From positions 1-64,000 of the forward strand of contig NZ_JBHYDM010000008.1 of NCBI RefSeq assembly GCF_051860665.1: a stretch of DNA of 64,000 nt, written 5' to 3'. Position 1 is the first letter of the stretch, and each line of letters begins with the position of its first letter. A program made the position numbers and the translations under genes. A model generated the notes under the pieces. It was not told where the DNA came from, made no database searches, and saw only the letters and a program-made list of their open reading frames with translations. This document shows positions 51,255 through 60,153 of the stretch, piece after piece. This DNA is from Falsiroseomonas sp051860665 (GTDB taxonomy: Bacteria; Pseudomonadota; Alphaproteobacteria; Acetobacterales; Acetobacteraceae).

Positions 51255-52924
51255 CCCCACAGCGCCTTCGCCTGATCGGCCGTATAGTAGCCGCGCCGGA
51301 CATCCTGCGCGACGAGGGCCTTGTCGCGGTCGCGTGGATGGCCATAGCCGCCGCCGCCCGGCGTCATCACCTCCACCCGATCGCCGGCGCGCAACTGCAA
51401 CCCCTGATCCTTCGACAGATGCGGCGGGATGGTGGTCTGGCCGTTGCGATGCAGCTTCACGACGTTCCGCGCGCCCGCGCCACCGCCCAGAACGCCGGGC
51501 GGGCCGAAGCGGCCGTGGTCCATCACGAAGCTGGCCTTGGCCTCGCCGCGCAGCAGCTCGACCTCGTAATGCACGCCGAAGCCGCCGCGCTGCGCGCCGG
51601 CGCCGCCGGAGCCTTCGTGAATCGCGAAACGCCTGAACAATACGGGATAGTATTGCTCCATCACCTCCACCGGCGCGGTCTTGCTGATGCCGATGGTGGA
51701 GCAGCCATTGGTCAGCCCATCGGCCTCCGCCGTGCCGCCATAGCCGCCGCCGGTGATCTGGTACATGACATAGCCGGCCTGGCGTGCAGGGTCGAAGCCG
51801 CCGAGGGCGAAATTGCCGGAAGTGCCGGCGGGCGCTGCCCAGACGTCTGCGGGCAGCGCCTGCGCGATGGCGAGGAACACCGCCTCCGCAACCCGCTGCG
51901 AGACTTCGGCTGCGCAGCCGGAGACCGGGCGCGGGTAGCGCGCATCGAGAAAGGTGCCCTCCGGCCTCAGCACGCGCAAAGGCGCGAAGGTGCCGGCATT
52001 GATCGGCACGTCCGGGAAGATATGCTTCATGGCGAGATAGACGGCGGAGCAGGTGGTGGCCCAGACGGAATTCATCGGTCCCTGACAGGGCGGCGAGGAA
52101 TCGCTGAGATCGAAGACCAGCTCGTCATCCTGCCGCGTCACGGCCAGCGCGATACGCAGCGGCGCATCCGCCACGCCGTCCGAATCGACGAAAGTCTCCG
52201 ACACATAGACGCCATTCGGAATGCGCCGGAGTTCCGCCAACATGCGCTCCGCCGCGCGGGCACGGATGCCGGCAATGGCCTCTCGCAGCGTGTCGATGCC
52301 GTAGCGGGACACCATCTCGGCAAGCCGTGCCTCGCCCACCAGCAAGGCCGCCGCCTGCGCCTTGATATCGCCGATCCGCTGCTCGGCCACGCGGATGTTG
52401 GATTGGATGATCGACAGGATCTCCCGGTCCAGCACGCCCTTCTTGAACAGTTTCACGGGCGGCAGGCGCAGACCTTCCTGTTCGACTTCGGTGGCGTGGG
52501 CGGAAAAGCCGCCGGGCACCATGCCGCCGATATCCGGCCAGTGTCCCGTGTTCTGCAGCCAGCAGAACAGCTTGCCATCGACGAAGAAGGGTCTGGCGAA
52601 TCGCACATCCATCAGGTGTGTGCCGCCGAGATAGGGGTCGTTGATGATGTAGATGTCGCCCGGCTCCGGCGCCGCCACCGCGCCTTCGCCGATCAGGCGC
52701 ACCAGATGTGCGGCGGAATGCGCCATGGTGCCGACGAAGACCGGCAGGCCGAGCTCCCCCTGCGCGATCAGCGCGCCATCCTCCGCTGCATAGATGCCGT
52801 CCGATCGGTCATCGGCTTCGGCGATCACCGGCGAGAAGGCGGCGCGGGAGAAGGCGATGTCCATCTCGTTGCAGACCTGCTGCAACCCGGCCTGGATCAC
52901 GGCGAGCGTCAGGGCATCGATCAT
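51251..52924 (-). CDS. hyuB: Hydantoinase B/oxoprolinase subunit (second copy)
   Basis: A 557-residue HyuB with IAFSRAAFSPVIAEADDRSDG, IINDPYLGGTHLMD, VFDLSDSSPPCQGPMN and MTPGGGGYGHP, all standard. The start at 52924 overlaps the HyuA stop (ATGA). Together with the HyuA upstream it should hydrolyse a lactam or cyclic amide with ATP, presumably the reduced ring produced by the hydroxylase and reductase encoded downstream. Confidence 0.92.
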   Translation of the reverse strand: MIDALTLAVIQAGLQQVCNEMDIAFSRAAFSPVIAEADDRSDGIYAAEDGALIAQGELGLPVFVGTMAHSAAHLVRLIGEGAVAAPEPGDIYIINDPYLGGTHLMDVRFARPFFVDGKLFCWLQNTGHWPDIGGMVPGGFSAHATEVEQEGLRLPPVKLFKKGVLDREILSIIQSNIRVAEQRIGDIKAQAAALLVGEARLAEMVSRYGIDTLREAIAGIRARAAERMLAELRRIPNGVYVSETFVDSDGVADAPLRIALAVTRQDDELVFDLSDSSPPCQGPMNSVWATTCSAVYLAMKHIFPDVPINAGTFAPLRVLRPEGTFLDARYPRPVSGCAAEVSQRVAEAVFLAIAQALPADVWAAPAGTSGNFALGGFDPARQAGYVMYQITGGGYGGTAEADGLTNGCSTIGISKTAPVEVMEQYYPVLFRRFAIHEGSGGAGAQRGGFGVHYEVELLRGEAKASFVMDHGRFGPPGVLGGGAGARNVVKLHRNGQTTIPPHLSKDQGLQLRAGDRVEVMTPGGGGYGHPRDRDKALVAQDVRRGYYTADQAKALWG

Positions 52925-54960
52925 GGCTGCACCCTGACGCGGAGATTCCCGATGGCATCGACCACGGCTTCGGAGCGGGGTTCCAGAACCGTGGTTGCAT
53001 CCGCCTGCTGGATAATGGCAGGGCCGGCGATGCGCGTGCCCTCGGCCAGCCTTTCGCGCTGCCACACCGCGGCGCGGTGCCAGGCGCCCTCCGCGTAGAG
53101 ATTGCGTTCACCGATGCGGGCTTCGCCGCACCGCTCGGCGGGGTCGAGCAGCGCCGCGAGCGCGAAGGCGCGGCGGCGGCCGATGACGGTGGTGGTCAGG
53201 TTCACCAGCACGGCTCGGATCTCGGGCAGCTGCACCTGGAAGCGGGAGAAATAGGCGGTCTCGAAGGCGGACTGGATCTCGGCGCGGGTCATGTCGATAC
53301 GAGGAAGCGCGACGCGGATGAGATGCGTCTGGCCGCGGAACTGCATGTCTGCCGCATGCAGCACATCGGTTCGCTCGATTTCTGCGCTGTCGGCACTGAC
53401 GGCAGCGAGGGCACGGTCGCGCTGCGCTGCCAGCGTCGCTGTGATCTCCTCGGCGGAAATATCGTCCAGCCCACGGTTCAGCGTGTTCATCGCATCCTGC
53501 CGCAGGTCGGCCACCAGGCAGCCCAGTGCATTGGTCAGGCCGGGCCGCGCCGGCACCAGCACCATGGGGATGCCGATCTCCCGCGCCAGCGCCACCGCAT
53601 GCAAAGGCCCGGCGCCGCCGAAGGCCAACAGGCAGAAGTCGCGTGGGTCATGGCCGCGGGAGAGGGAGACCATGCGGATGGCGCCGGCCATATGCACATT
53701 GGCCAGCCGCAGCGTCGCCTCCGCCGCCTGTTCGACGCTCATGCCCAGCGGACCGCCGATCTGCTCCGCGAAGGACTCGCGCACTGTCTCCATGGGCACC
53801 GCCTCGCGCACCGCCAGCAGCCGCGCGGGATCCAGCCGGCCGAGCACCAGGTTGGCATCCGTGATGGTGGGCCGTGTGCCGCCACGACCGAAGCAGATCG
53901 GCCCGGGCAGGCTACCCGCGCTTTCCGGCCCGACGCGAAACATGCCCGCGCGGTCGATGCTGGCGATGGAGCCGCCGCCGGCGCCCACCGTGCGCACATC
54001 CACCATCGGAAGGTGGATCGGCAGGCCATAGGCGATGGACAGTTCCGCCGAAACCTCCGGCACACCGCCCGCGATCAGCGCGACATCGGTGGAGGTGCCG
54101 CCCATGTCATAGGTGATGGCATTGCGCAGCCCGCTCTGCGCGAGTGTCGCCGCCGCGGCCATGACGCCGGAGGCGGGGCCGGACATGACGGTCTTCGCCG
54201 CCTCCCGCGCCACCAGTCCTGCGGGCACGGTGCCGCCATTGCCGTTCATGACCAGCAGTTCGCGCTTGTGGCCCCGTTCGGCCAGTTGCGCCTGCAGCCG
54301 CGTGATGTAGCGGTCCAGCACCGGCTGCACGGCGGCGTTCACGGTGGCGGTGGTGCCGCGTTCGTATTCACGGAATTCCGACAGCAGTTCGTGGCCGAGC
54401 GTCACGTAGTCGTTTGGCCATAGGGCGCGTGCGATCTCCCCGGCGCGGCGTTCATGCGCGGGGTTGGCATAGGCGTGCAGGAAATGCACGACCAGCGCCT
54501 CGCACCCCTCCGCCAGCAGCGACTGCACCTCCCGCCCCACCGCTTCCTCATCCAGCGGCGTCACCACATTGCCGCGGGCATCCATGCGCTCCGCCACCTC
54601 GCGGCGCCATTCGCGCGGCACCAGCGGCTCGAATGTGCCTTTCAGACCATAGGGATGCGGGCGCGTGCGACGGCCGAGTTCCAGCACGTCACGGAAGCCG
54701 GCGGTGGTGATGAGGCCGACCTTGGCCAGCTTGCGTTCCAGCACGGCGTTGGTGGTGGCGGTGGTGCCGTGGATGATCAGGTCGAGCGCCGCCGGCGAAC
54801 TGCCCGCCGCCGCGATCGCCGCCAGCACGCCCTCCGCCTGGTTCGCCGTTGTGGTCGGCACCTTGGCCAGGCGCACGCGCCCATCGGCATCCTGCATGAG
54901 CAGATCGGTGAAGGTGCCGCCGACATCGATGCCGGCCGTGATGCGGGGCATGGGCGTCAC
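52921..54960 (-). CDS. hyuA: Hydantoinase A/oxoprolinase subunit (second copy)
   Basis: A 679-residue full-length HyuA. The ATP site is intact: GIDVGGTFTDLL near the N-terminus and YDMGGTSTDVALI in the middle, with LLAFGGAGPLHAVALA in the C-terminal third. The start is taken as GTG at 54960, overlapping the LivF stop (GTGA); an ATG at 54951 is a good alternative. It activates the amide carbonyl by phosphorylation for the HyuB-assisted ring opening. Confidence 0.92.
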   Translation of the reverse strand: MTPMPRITAGIDVGGTFTDLLMQDADGRVRLAKVPTTTANQAEGVLAAIAAAGSSPAALDLIIHGTTATTNAVLERKLAKVGLITTAGFRDVLELGRRTRPHPYGLKGTFEPLVPREWRREVAERMDARGNVVTPLDEEAVGREVQSLLAEGCEALVVHFLHAYANPAHERRAGEIARALWPNDYVTLGHELLSEFREYERGTTATVNAAVQPVLDRYITRLQAQLAERGHKRELLVMNGNGGTVPAGLVAREAAKTVMSGPASGVMAAAATLAQSGLRNAITYDMGGTSTDVALIAGGVPEVSAELSIAYGLPIHLPMVDVRTVGAGGGSIASIDRAGMFRVGPESAGSLPGPICFGRGGTRPTITDANLVLGRLDPARLLAVREAVPMETVRESFAEQIGGPLGMSVEQAAEATLRLANVHMAGAIRMVSLSRGHDPRDFCLLAFGGAGPLHAVALAREIGIPMVLVPARPGLTNALGCLVADLRQDAMNTLNRGLDDISAEEITATLAAQRDRALAAVSADSAEIERTDVLHAADMQFRGQTHLIRVALPRIDMTRAEIQSAFETAYFSRFQVQLPEIRAVLVNLTTTVIGRRRAFALAALLDPAERCGEARIGERNLYAEGAWHRAAVWQRERLAEGTRIAGPAIIQQADATTVLEPRSEAVVDAIGNLRVRVQP

Positions 54961-55670
54961 ACCGTCAGATAGGTGATGCGGATCTGCTCATCCGCTTCCA
55001 GCGCGGCCATGCTGCCGGCGAAGCGGATGCCGCCCTTCTCGATGACATAGGCGCGGTCGGAGACGGCGGCAGCGAAATCGAGGTTCTGTTCGGACAGCAG
55101 CACGGCCAGGCCCTGGGCCTTCATGCGCAGCACCGCCTCGGCCATCAGTTCCACGATCACCGGCGCCAGGCCTTCGGAGGGTTCGTCCAGCAGGACCGCT
55201 TCCGGGTTGCCCATCAGCGTGCGCGCGATGGTCAGCATCTGCTGCTCGCCGCCCGACATGGCGGCGGCGCGGCGGCCGCGCATCTCGGCGAGGTTCGGAA
55301 AGATCTCGTAGAGGCGCTCGGCCGTCCAGGCCGCCCTGCCACCTTGCGCCGCGCGGCGCCCGACTTCCAGATTCTCGGCCACCGTCAGGTCGGTGAAGAT
55401 GCGCCGATCCTCCGGCACATAGCCGAGGCCCGCGCGCGCGATGCGGAAGGGGGGCCAACCGGTGATATCCTGGCCGGCGAAGCGCACCTGGCCCGCGCGG
55501 GGCGGCAGCATCCCCATGACGGCCTTCATGGTGGTGGATTTGCCGGCGCCATTGCGGCCCATCAGCGCCGCCACCTCGCCGCGTTCCAGCGTGAGATCGA
55601 CGCCGAACAGCACCTCGGCCGGCCCGTAGCCGGCGGTGACGCCCGAGACTTCGAGAACGGGCTCAGCCAT
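54957..55670 (-). CDS. livF: Branched-chain-type ABC transporter ATP-binding protein (LivF-like, second copy)
   Basis: A 237-residue ATPase with Walker A GRNGAGKST, GYVPEDRRIFTDLTVAENL, signature MSGGEQQML, Walker B VLLDEPSEGLAP and LSEQNL. It overlaps LivG by 8 bases (ATGGCTGA) and HyuA by GTGA. Part of the uptake half of the 11-gene operon. Confidence 0.92.
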   Translation of the reverse strand: MAEPVLEVSGVTAGYGPAEVLFGVDLTLERGEVAALMGRNGAGKSTTMKAVMGMLPPRAGQVRFAGQDITGWPPFRIARAGLGYVPEDRRIFTDLTVAENLEVGRRAAQGGRAAWTAERLYEIFPNLAEMRGRRAAAMSGGEQQMLTIARTLMGNPEAVLLDEPSEGLAPVIVELMAEAVLRMKAQGLAVLLSEQNLDFAAAVSDRAYVIEKGGIRFAGSMAALEADEQIRITYLTV

Positions 55671-56445
55671 GCGCGCCTCGCCGCGCCCGCAGCGCCGCCT
55701 TGTGGCCTGACTGGCCGAGATAGACGCGCTGGACTTCCGGATTGGCGCGCACCGATTCGGGCGAGCCCTCCGCGATCACCTCGCCGCGCACCAGCACCAG
55801 GATGCGGTCGGCATGGGCGAAGACCGCGTCCATGTCGTGCTCCGTGAACAGCACGCCGATGCCCTTTTCGCGCGCGATGTTGGCGGTGAGCTGCATCAGC
55901 GCGGCGCGTTCGCGTGGCGCCATGCCGGCGGTCGGCTCGTCCATCAGCAGCAGCTTCGGTGCGGCGGCCAGCGCGATGGCGAGCTCCACGCGCTTCACAT
56001 CGCCATAGGCCAGCTCGCCGATCGGGCGGTCCGCGGCCTCCGCCATGTCAACCTGCGCCAGCAACGCCAGTGCCTCCGCGCGATAGAGCGAGGCCGCATC
56101 CGCCACCAGATCCCGCGTGCGGCCATGATGGGCGATCAGCGCCATCTGGACATTGCCCGCGACGGACATCGAAAGAAAAGTCCGCGCCACCTGGAAGGTG
56201 CGGCCGACGCCGAGCTTGCAGACCTGGCGCGGCGGCAGGCCGGTGATGTCCTGGCCCGCCAGCAGCACGCGGCCGGAACTCGGCGCGAGCTGCCCGCCCA
56301 CCATGTTGAAGGTGGTGGATTTGCCCGCGCCATTGGGGCCGATGATCGCTAGCATCTCGCCCGCCGCCAGGGCGAAGGACACGTCCTTCGCGGCCACCAC
56401 GCCGCCAAAGCGCTTGTTGAGCCGCTCCGCCGAAAGCAGCGTCAT
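55663..56445 (-). CDS. livG: Branched-chain-type ABC transporter ATP-binding protein (LivG-like, second copy)
   Basis: A 260-residue ATPase with Walker A GPNGAGKST, GRTFQVARTFLSMSVAGNV and Walker B LLLMDEPTAGMAP. The signature is the variant LAYGDVKRVELAIAL instead of LSGGQ, a form found in other LivG proteins. The start at 56445 overlaps the LivHM stop (ATGA). Confidence 0.92.
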   Translation of the reverse strand: MTLLSAERLNKRFGGVVAAKDVSFALAAGEMLAIIGPNGAGKSTTFNMVGGQLAPSSGRVLLAGQDITGLPPRQVCKLGVGRTFQVARTFLSMSVAGNVQMALIAHHGRTRDLVADAASLYRAEALALLAQVDMAEAADRPIGELAYGDVKRVELAIALAAAPKLLLMDEPTAGMAPRERAALMQLTANIAREKGIGVLFTEHDMDAVFAHADRILVLVRGEVIAEGSPESVRANPEVQRVYLGQSGHKAALRARRGAHG

Positions 56446-58295
56446 GCGCGCCTCCGCAGCGCGCCATAGGCGCCCGACAGGCCGCGCGGAAAGATCAGCA
56501 CCAGGGCGATGATGGAGGCGCCGAGGAAGAACCGCCAATGGTCCGTCAGCGGCATGAAGAAGTCCTTGATGGTGTGGAAGGCCGCGGCACCGGCGACCGC
56601 GCCCATCACCGTCTGCATGCCGCCCAGCAGCAGCATCGCCAGGAAGTCGATGGACATGGGGATGGAGAGCAGCGTGGGGTCGATCGAGCCCTTGGAGAAG
56701 GCGTAGAGCCCGCCCGCCAGCCCCGCCGCCGCGCCGGCCAGCGTGAAGGCCAGCCAGCGATGCATGCGAACATCGATGCCGATGGCATCCGCGCGCTGTT
56801 CCGAATCCCGCGCCGCCCGCAGCGTGGCGCCGAAGGGCGCGTAGATCACGTGGCGCAGCGCCGCGATACCGAGGATGCAGCAGGCGGCGACGAGGTAGTG
56901 GAACACTTCGCGGGAGCGCGCCCAGGCGGAGGGCCAGACGCCGACCACGCCATTGTCGCCGCCCGTGACCTCGACCCATTGGAAGCAGACGGCATAGGCG
57001 ATCTGCGCGAAGGCCAGCGTCAGCATGGCGAGATAAATGCCCGTCAGCCGCACCACGAAGAAGCCGAAGAGCGCGGCGAAGGCGGCGCCGGCCAAGGGTG
57101 CCGCGATCAGCGCCGGTTCCATCGCGAAGCCACCGCGCGTCACCAGCAGGCCCGCGGCATAGGCGCCGAGACCGAAATAGGCGGCGTGGCCGAAGGAGAC
57201 GATGCCGCCATTGCCCACCAGAAAATTCAGGGAGAAGGCGGCGAGGGCGAAGATCAGCACCTCCGTCGCCACCTTCACCGTATAGGCGTCGCCGAAAAGC
57301 GGCACGGCGAGGGTGGCCACCAGCACGACGGCGAGGATGACCTTCTCCCAAACCCCGAAGCGCGGCGTCGCCAAAATGCCTTCCGGCAGTGCGGCACGTC
57401 CTGCCGCTGCTTCCGGCCGGCCGAGCAGCCCCCAGGGCTTCACCACCAGCACCACCGCCATCAGCAGGAAGACCAGCACCAGCGTGATCTTCGGGAAGAT
57501 CAGCACGCCGAAGGAATTCAGCTGGCCGATGATCACCGCCGCCAGGAAGGCGCCGGGCACGGAGCCCATGCCGCCGATCACCGTCACCACGAAGGCCTCT
57601 GTGATGATCGACAGATCCATCTGCGAATTGGCGGAGACGCGCGGAATCTGCAGCGCACCGCCGAGCCCCGCGAGAAACGCGCCCAGGAACAGCGTGCCCG
57701 TGAAAAGCATGGCCTGGTTCACGCCCAGCGCGCCCACCATCTCCCGGTCCCGCGTGGCGGCGCGGATCAGGATGCCGAAGCGCGTCCGGTGCATCAGCAG
57801 CCACAGCAGCCCGAGCACGGCAGGGCCGACGCCGATCAGGAACAGCTCATAGGCCGGGAAGCGCTGGCCCAGAATCTCCACGCCATGCCGCAGCCCCGGC
57901 GCGCGCGGCCCGGGGATCTCGACCGGCCCCCAGATCCACAACACCGCGTCCTGCACCATCAGCACCACGCCGAAGGTGGCCAGCAGCTGGAACAGTTCCG
58001 GCACCTTGTAGAGCCGGCGCAGCAGCAGCACCTCCATCACCACGCCCAGCACGCCCACCACGGCGGCGGAGACCAGCACGCCCGTGAAGAACAGCAGCGG
58101 CGAGCGATCCAGATCCAGCAGCCAGGGCACCACCGTCACCGCCATATAGGCGCCGAGCATGTAGAAGCTGCCATGCGCGAAATTGACGATGCGGGTGACG
58201 CCGAAGACCAGCGTCAGTCCGGACGCGATGACGAAGAGCGAGGAGGCGCTGGCCAGCCCCGACAGGGACTGGACCAGCAGAAAGCCGAAATCCAT
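56442..58295 (-). CDS. Fused LivH-LivM ABC transporter permease
   Basis: A 617-residue membrane protein in which a LivH-like half (about 1-300; TRIVNFAHGSFYMLGAY, RAATRDREMVGALGVN) runs directly into a LivM-like half (about 330-617; FSLNFLVGNGGIVSFGHA, RAARDSEQRADAIGID). The two are joined by a linker rich in Ala and Gly (PEAAAGRAALPEG). The fusion would form both channel halves from one chain. The start at 58295 lies 9 bases after the receptor's stop. Confidence 0.92.
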   Translation of the reverse strand: MDFGFLLVQSLSGLASASSLFVIASGLTLVFGVTRIVNFAHGSFYMLGAYMAVTVVPWLLDLDRSPLLFFTGVLVSAAVVGVLGVVMEVLLLRRLYKVPELFQLLATFGVVLMVQDAVLWIWGPVEIPGPRAPGLRHGVEILGQRFPAYELFLIGVGPAVLGLLWLLMHRTRFGILIRAATRDREMVGALGVNQAMLFTGTLFLGAFLAGLGGALQIPRVSANSQMDLSIITEAFVVTVIGGMGSVPGAFLAAVIIGQLNSFGVLIFPKITLVLVFLLMAVVLVVKPWGLLGRPEAAAGRAALPEGILATPRFGVWEKVILAVVLVATLAVPLFGDAYTVKVATEVLIFALAAFSLNFLVGNGGIVSFGHAAYFGLGAYAAGLLVTRGGFAMEPALIAAPLAGAAFAALFGFFVVRLTGIYLAMLTLAFAQIAYAVCFQWVEVTGGDNGVVGVWPSAWARSREVFHYLVAACCILGIAALRHVIYAPFGATLRAARDSEQRADAIGIDVRMHRWLAFTLAGAAAGLAGGLYAFSKGSIDPTLLSIPMSIDFLAMLLLGGMQTVMGAVAGAAAFHTIKDFFMPLTDHWRFFLGASIIALVLIFPRGLSGAYGALRRRA

Positions 58296-58304
58296 GCGCC
58301 GCGA

Positions 58305-59528
58305 TCAGCTCCGCGGGCGCGCGGCGCGCACCTCATCCTCGGGGAACATGTAGTTCGCGCCATCGGCATAGCGCGCATTGCGCATGGTGCCGGTGCGGCC
58401 GCGCAGCACCGTCTCCCCCACCCAGGTGCCCATGGTGCCCTGGTGGTCCAGGGCGCGCATCACGACGGGGCCGACGATGGTCTGCGTCGGCAGGTCGGCC
58501 AGCGCGTCCACCATCGCCTCCGTCTCGGTGGAGTTCGCCTTGTTCAGCATGCTGGCCACCACCTGCGCGGTGACATAGCCCAGCACGCTGCCCTTGCGCG
58601 GCGTGTCGTTGAAGCGGGCGCGATAGGCGTCGACGAAGGCCTTGTGCGGCGCGTCCTGCACCTGTTCCCAGGGATAGCCGGTGGTGATCCAGCCATCCGG
58701 GCATTCATCGCCCAGCGGCAGCATGTATTCCGGCTCCCCGGTCAGCAGGGACAGCACCAGGCGACGCTCGAACAGGCCGCGCGTATTGCCCTCCCGCACG
58801 AAGGCCGTCAGGTCCGGTCCGAAGAGCACGTTGAAGATGCCATCCGGCCGCGCCTGGGCCAGCGCGCCCACCGTGGCGCCGGCATCGACGCGACCGAGCG
58901 CCGGATACTGCTCCGCCACGATCTCCGCACCCGGAATGGCGGTGCCGATCAGCTTCTTGAAATTGGCGGCGGCGGATTGGCCGTATTCGTAGTTCGGCGC
59001 GACGATCGCCCAGCGCTTCTGCGTCTTGCCGCGCGCCGCTTCCACCACCATGCGCGTCTGCATATAGGTCCCCGGGCGCAGGCGCCAGGTGTAGCGGTTG
59101 CCCTGCGCCATGGTCAGCGCATCGGTCAGCGGCTCCGTCGCCAGGAACAGCTTTTTCCGCTGGTTCGCCAGGTCCGACACGGCCAGGCCGACATTGGAGA
59201 GGAATGTGCCGGCGAGGAAGGCGCAGCCCTCGCGCGTCAGCAGATCCTCCGCCACGCGCACGGCGTCGCCGGGGGTCGATCCATCGTCACGGAAGACGAA
59301 TTCCAGCGGCCGCCCGCCCATCACGCCGCCGGCCTGGTTGATCTGGTCCACCGCGAGCTGGATGGCGTTGCGATAGGGCATGGCGAAGGCCGCCATGCGG
59401 GCATAGGAATTCAGCTCGCCGATCTTGATCGGCGCGCCCTGCGCCGGCGCCAGGCCCGGGCGCAGCCCTGCCAGGATGCCCGTGCCAGCCGCCAGGGCGC
59501 TGCGTCGGGTAAGGGTGAAACCAGCCAT
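58305..59528 (-). CDS. Branched-chain-type ABC transporter substrate-binding protein (LivK-like, second copy)
   Basis: A 407-residue type I receptor, first gene of the 11-gene operon. The start at 59528 is chosen because it gives a signal peptide (GFTLTRRSALAAGTGILAGL); ATGs at 59543 and 59561 are alternatives. Landmarks are IKIGELNSYA, AVDQINQAGGVMGGRP, APNYEYGQSAAANFK and VEAARGKTQKRW. It should capture the unidentified heterocycle handled by the downstream enzymes. The 140-base divergent gap upstream shows no clear operator. Confidence 0.9.
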   Translation of the reverse strand: MAGFTLTRRSALAAGTGILAGLRPGLAPAQGAPIKIGELNSYARMAAFAMPYRNAIQLAVDQINQAGGVMGGRPLEFVFRDDGSTPGDAVRVAEDLLTREGCAFLAGTFLSNVGLAVSDLANQRKKLFLATEPLTDALTMAQGNRYTWRLRPGTYMQTRMVVEAARGKTQKRWAIVAPNYEYGQSAAANFKKLIGTAIPGAEIVAEQYPALGRVDAGATVGALAQARPDGIFNVLFGPDLTAFVREGNTRGLFERRLVLSLLTGEPEYMLPLGDECPDGWITTGYPWEQVQDAPHKAFVDAYRARFNDTPRKGSVLGYVTAQVVASMLNKANSTETEAMVDALADLPTQTIVGPVVMRALDHQGTMGTWVGETVLRGRTGTMRNARYADGANYMFPEDEVRAARPRS

Positions 59529-59668
59529 GCCACGGATCCCCATCTCGCTCTCGGCGCGCATCCTCCACCGGGTGGCGCCGCCGGTCCAGCAGCTTTCGCG
59601 CCCGCACCCCGGTTGACCGGCGCGGCGCCGCCGGATGATCCTGCGCGCATTGGATCCAGGAGACCCCG

Positions 59669-60145
59669 ATGCCCCGCATGCTGCGCTTCACCTTCGTCGA
59701 TGCCGGCGTTTCCGGCCGTGTCGAGCTGCACGAGACGCTCGCCGCCCGCACGGTGGAGGCCATCTGGGGCGCGCTGGCGACGCCGGTGCGGCAGCTGTCC
59801 TTCCACGCGATGTTCGCCGGCCCCGAGATCATGATCGGCCTGCCGCCGGAGAACCAGACCTTCGACCCGCGGAGCCTGCCGCCGGAGAACCAGACGGTGA
59901 TCCCGACGCCGGGCGACGTGCTGTGGTTCTACCAGGCGCCGAACATGATGAAGGGCCTGGCCGACGAGTTCTGGGAGATCGGCATGTTCTACGGCGATGG
60001 CGGGCGCGTGTTCGGCCCGCTGGGCTGGACGCCGGTGACCATGTTCGGCCGCATGCTGGCCGAGGATCTGCCGGCCTTCGCGAAGGAATGCGCGGATATC
60101 CGGCTGCGCGGTGCGAAGATGCTGGAGATCAAGCGGGAGGGCTGA
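59669..60145 (+). CDS. DUF3830 family protein (cyclophilin-like fold)
   Basis: A 158-residue protein of the DUF3830 family. Typical segments are VEAIWGALATPVRQLSFHAMFAG (written here in part: VEAIWGAL, SFHAMFAG), ENQT, PGDVLWFY and GDGGRVFGPLGW. Function is unknown; family genes occur beside amide and heterocycle catabolic genes. The start at 59669 follows AGGAG at 6 bases. It is divergent from the 11-gene operon and convergent with the aspartoacylase-like gene. Confidence 0.8.
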   Translation: MPRMLRFTFVDAGVSGRVELHETLAARTVEAIWGALATPVRQLSFHAMFAGPEIMIGLPPENQTFDPRSLPPENQTVIPTPGDVLWFYQAPNMMKGLADEFWEIGMFYGDGGRVFGPLGWTPVTMFGRMLAEDLPAFAKECADIRLRGAKMLEIKREG

Positions 60146-60153
60146 GCCCTCCC
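60135..60153. terminator. Hairpin with the stop codon in its loop
   Basis: GGGAGGGC (60135-60142) and GCCCTCCC (60146-60153) form a perfect 8-bp stem whose 3-base loop is the TGA of the DUF3830 gene. Its last base is the first of the opposing TAG. It probably serves as a bidirectional terminator between convergent genes. Confidence 0.45.

Noticed and set aside
55663..56445. Missing LSGGQ signature in LivG as evidence of inactivity
   Set aside because: LAYGDVKR is a variant known in other LivG-type ATPases, and Walker A, Walker B and the switch His are intact.
59613..59641. TTGACC ... TGATCC as a promoter for the DUF3830 gene
   Set aside because: The -10 element matches poorly and GC-rich sequence gives many such partial hits.
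56538..59834. A 1098-codon open frame on the plus strand
   Set aside because: It is the antisense of livHM and livK. Its translation is rich in His, Arg and Gln with no domain, as expected for a shadow frame in very GC-rich DNA.
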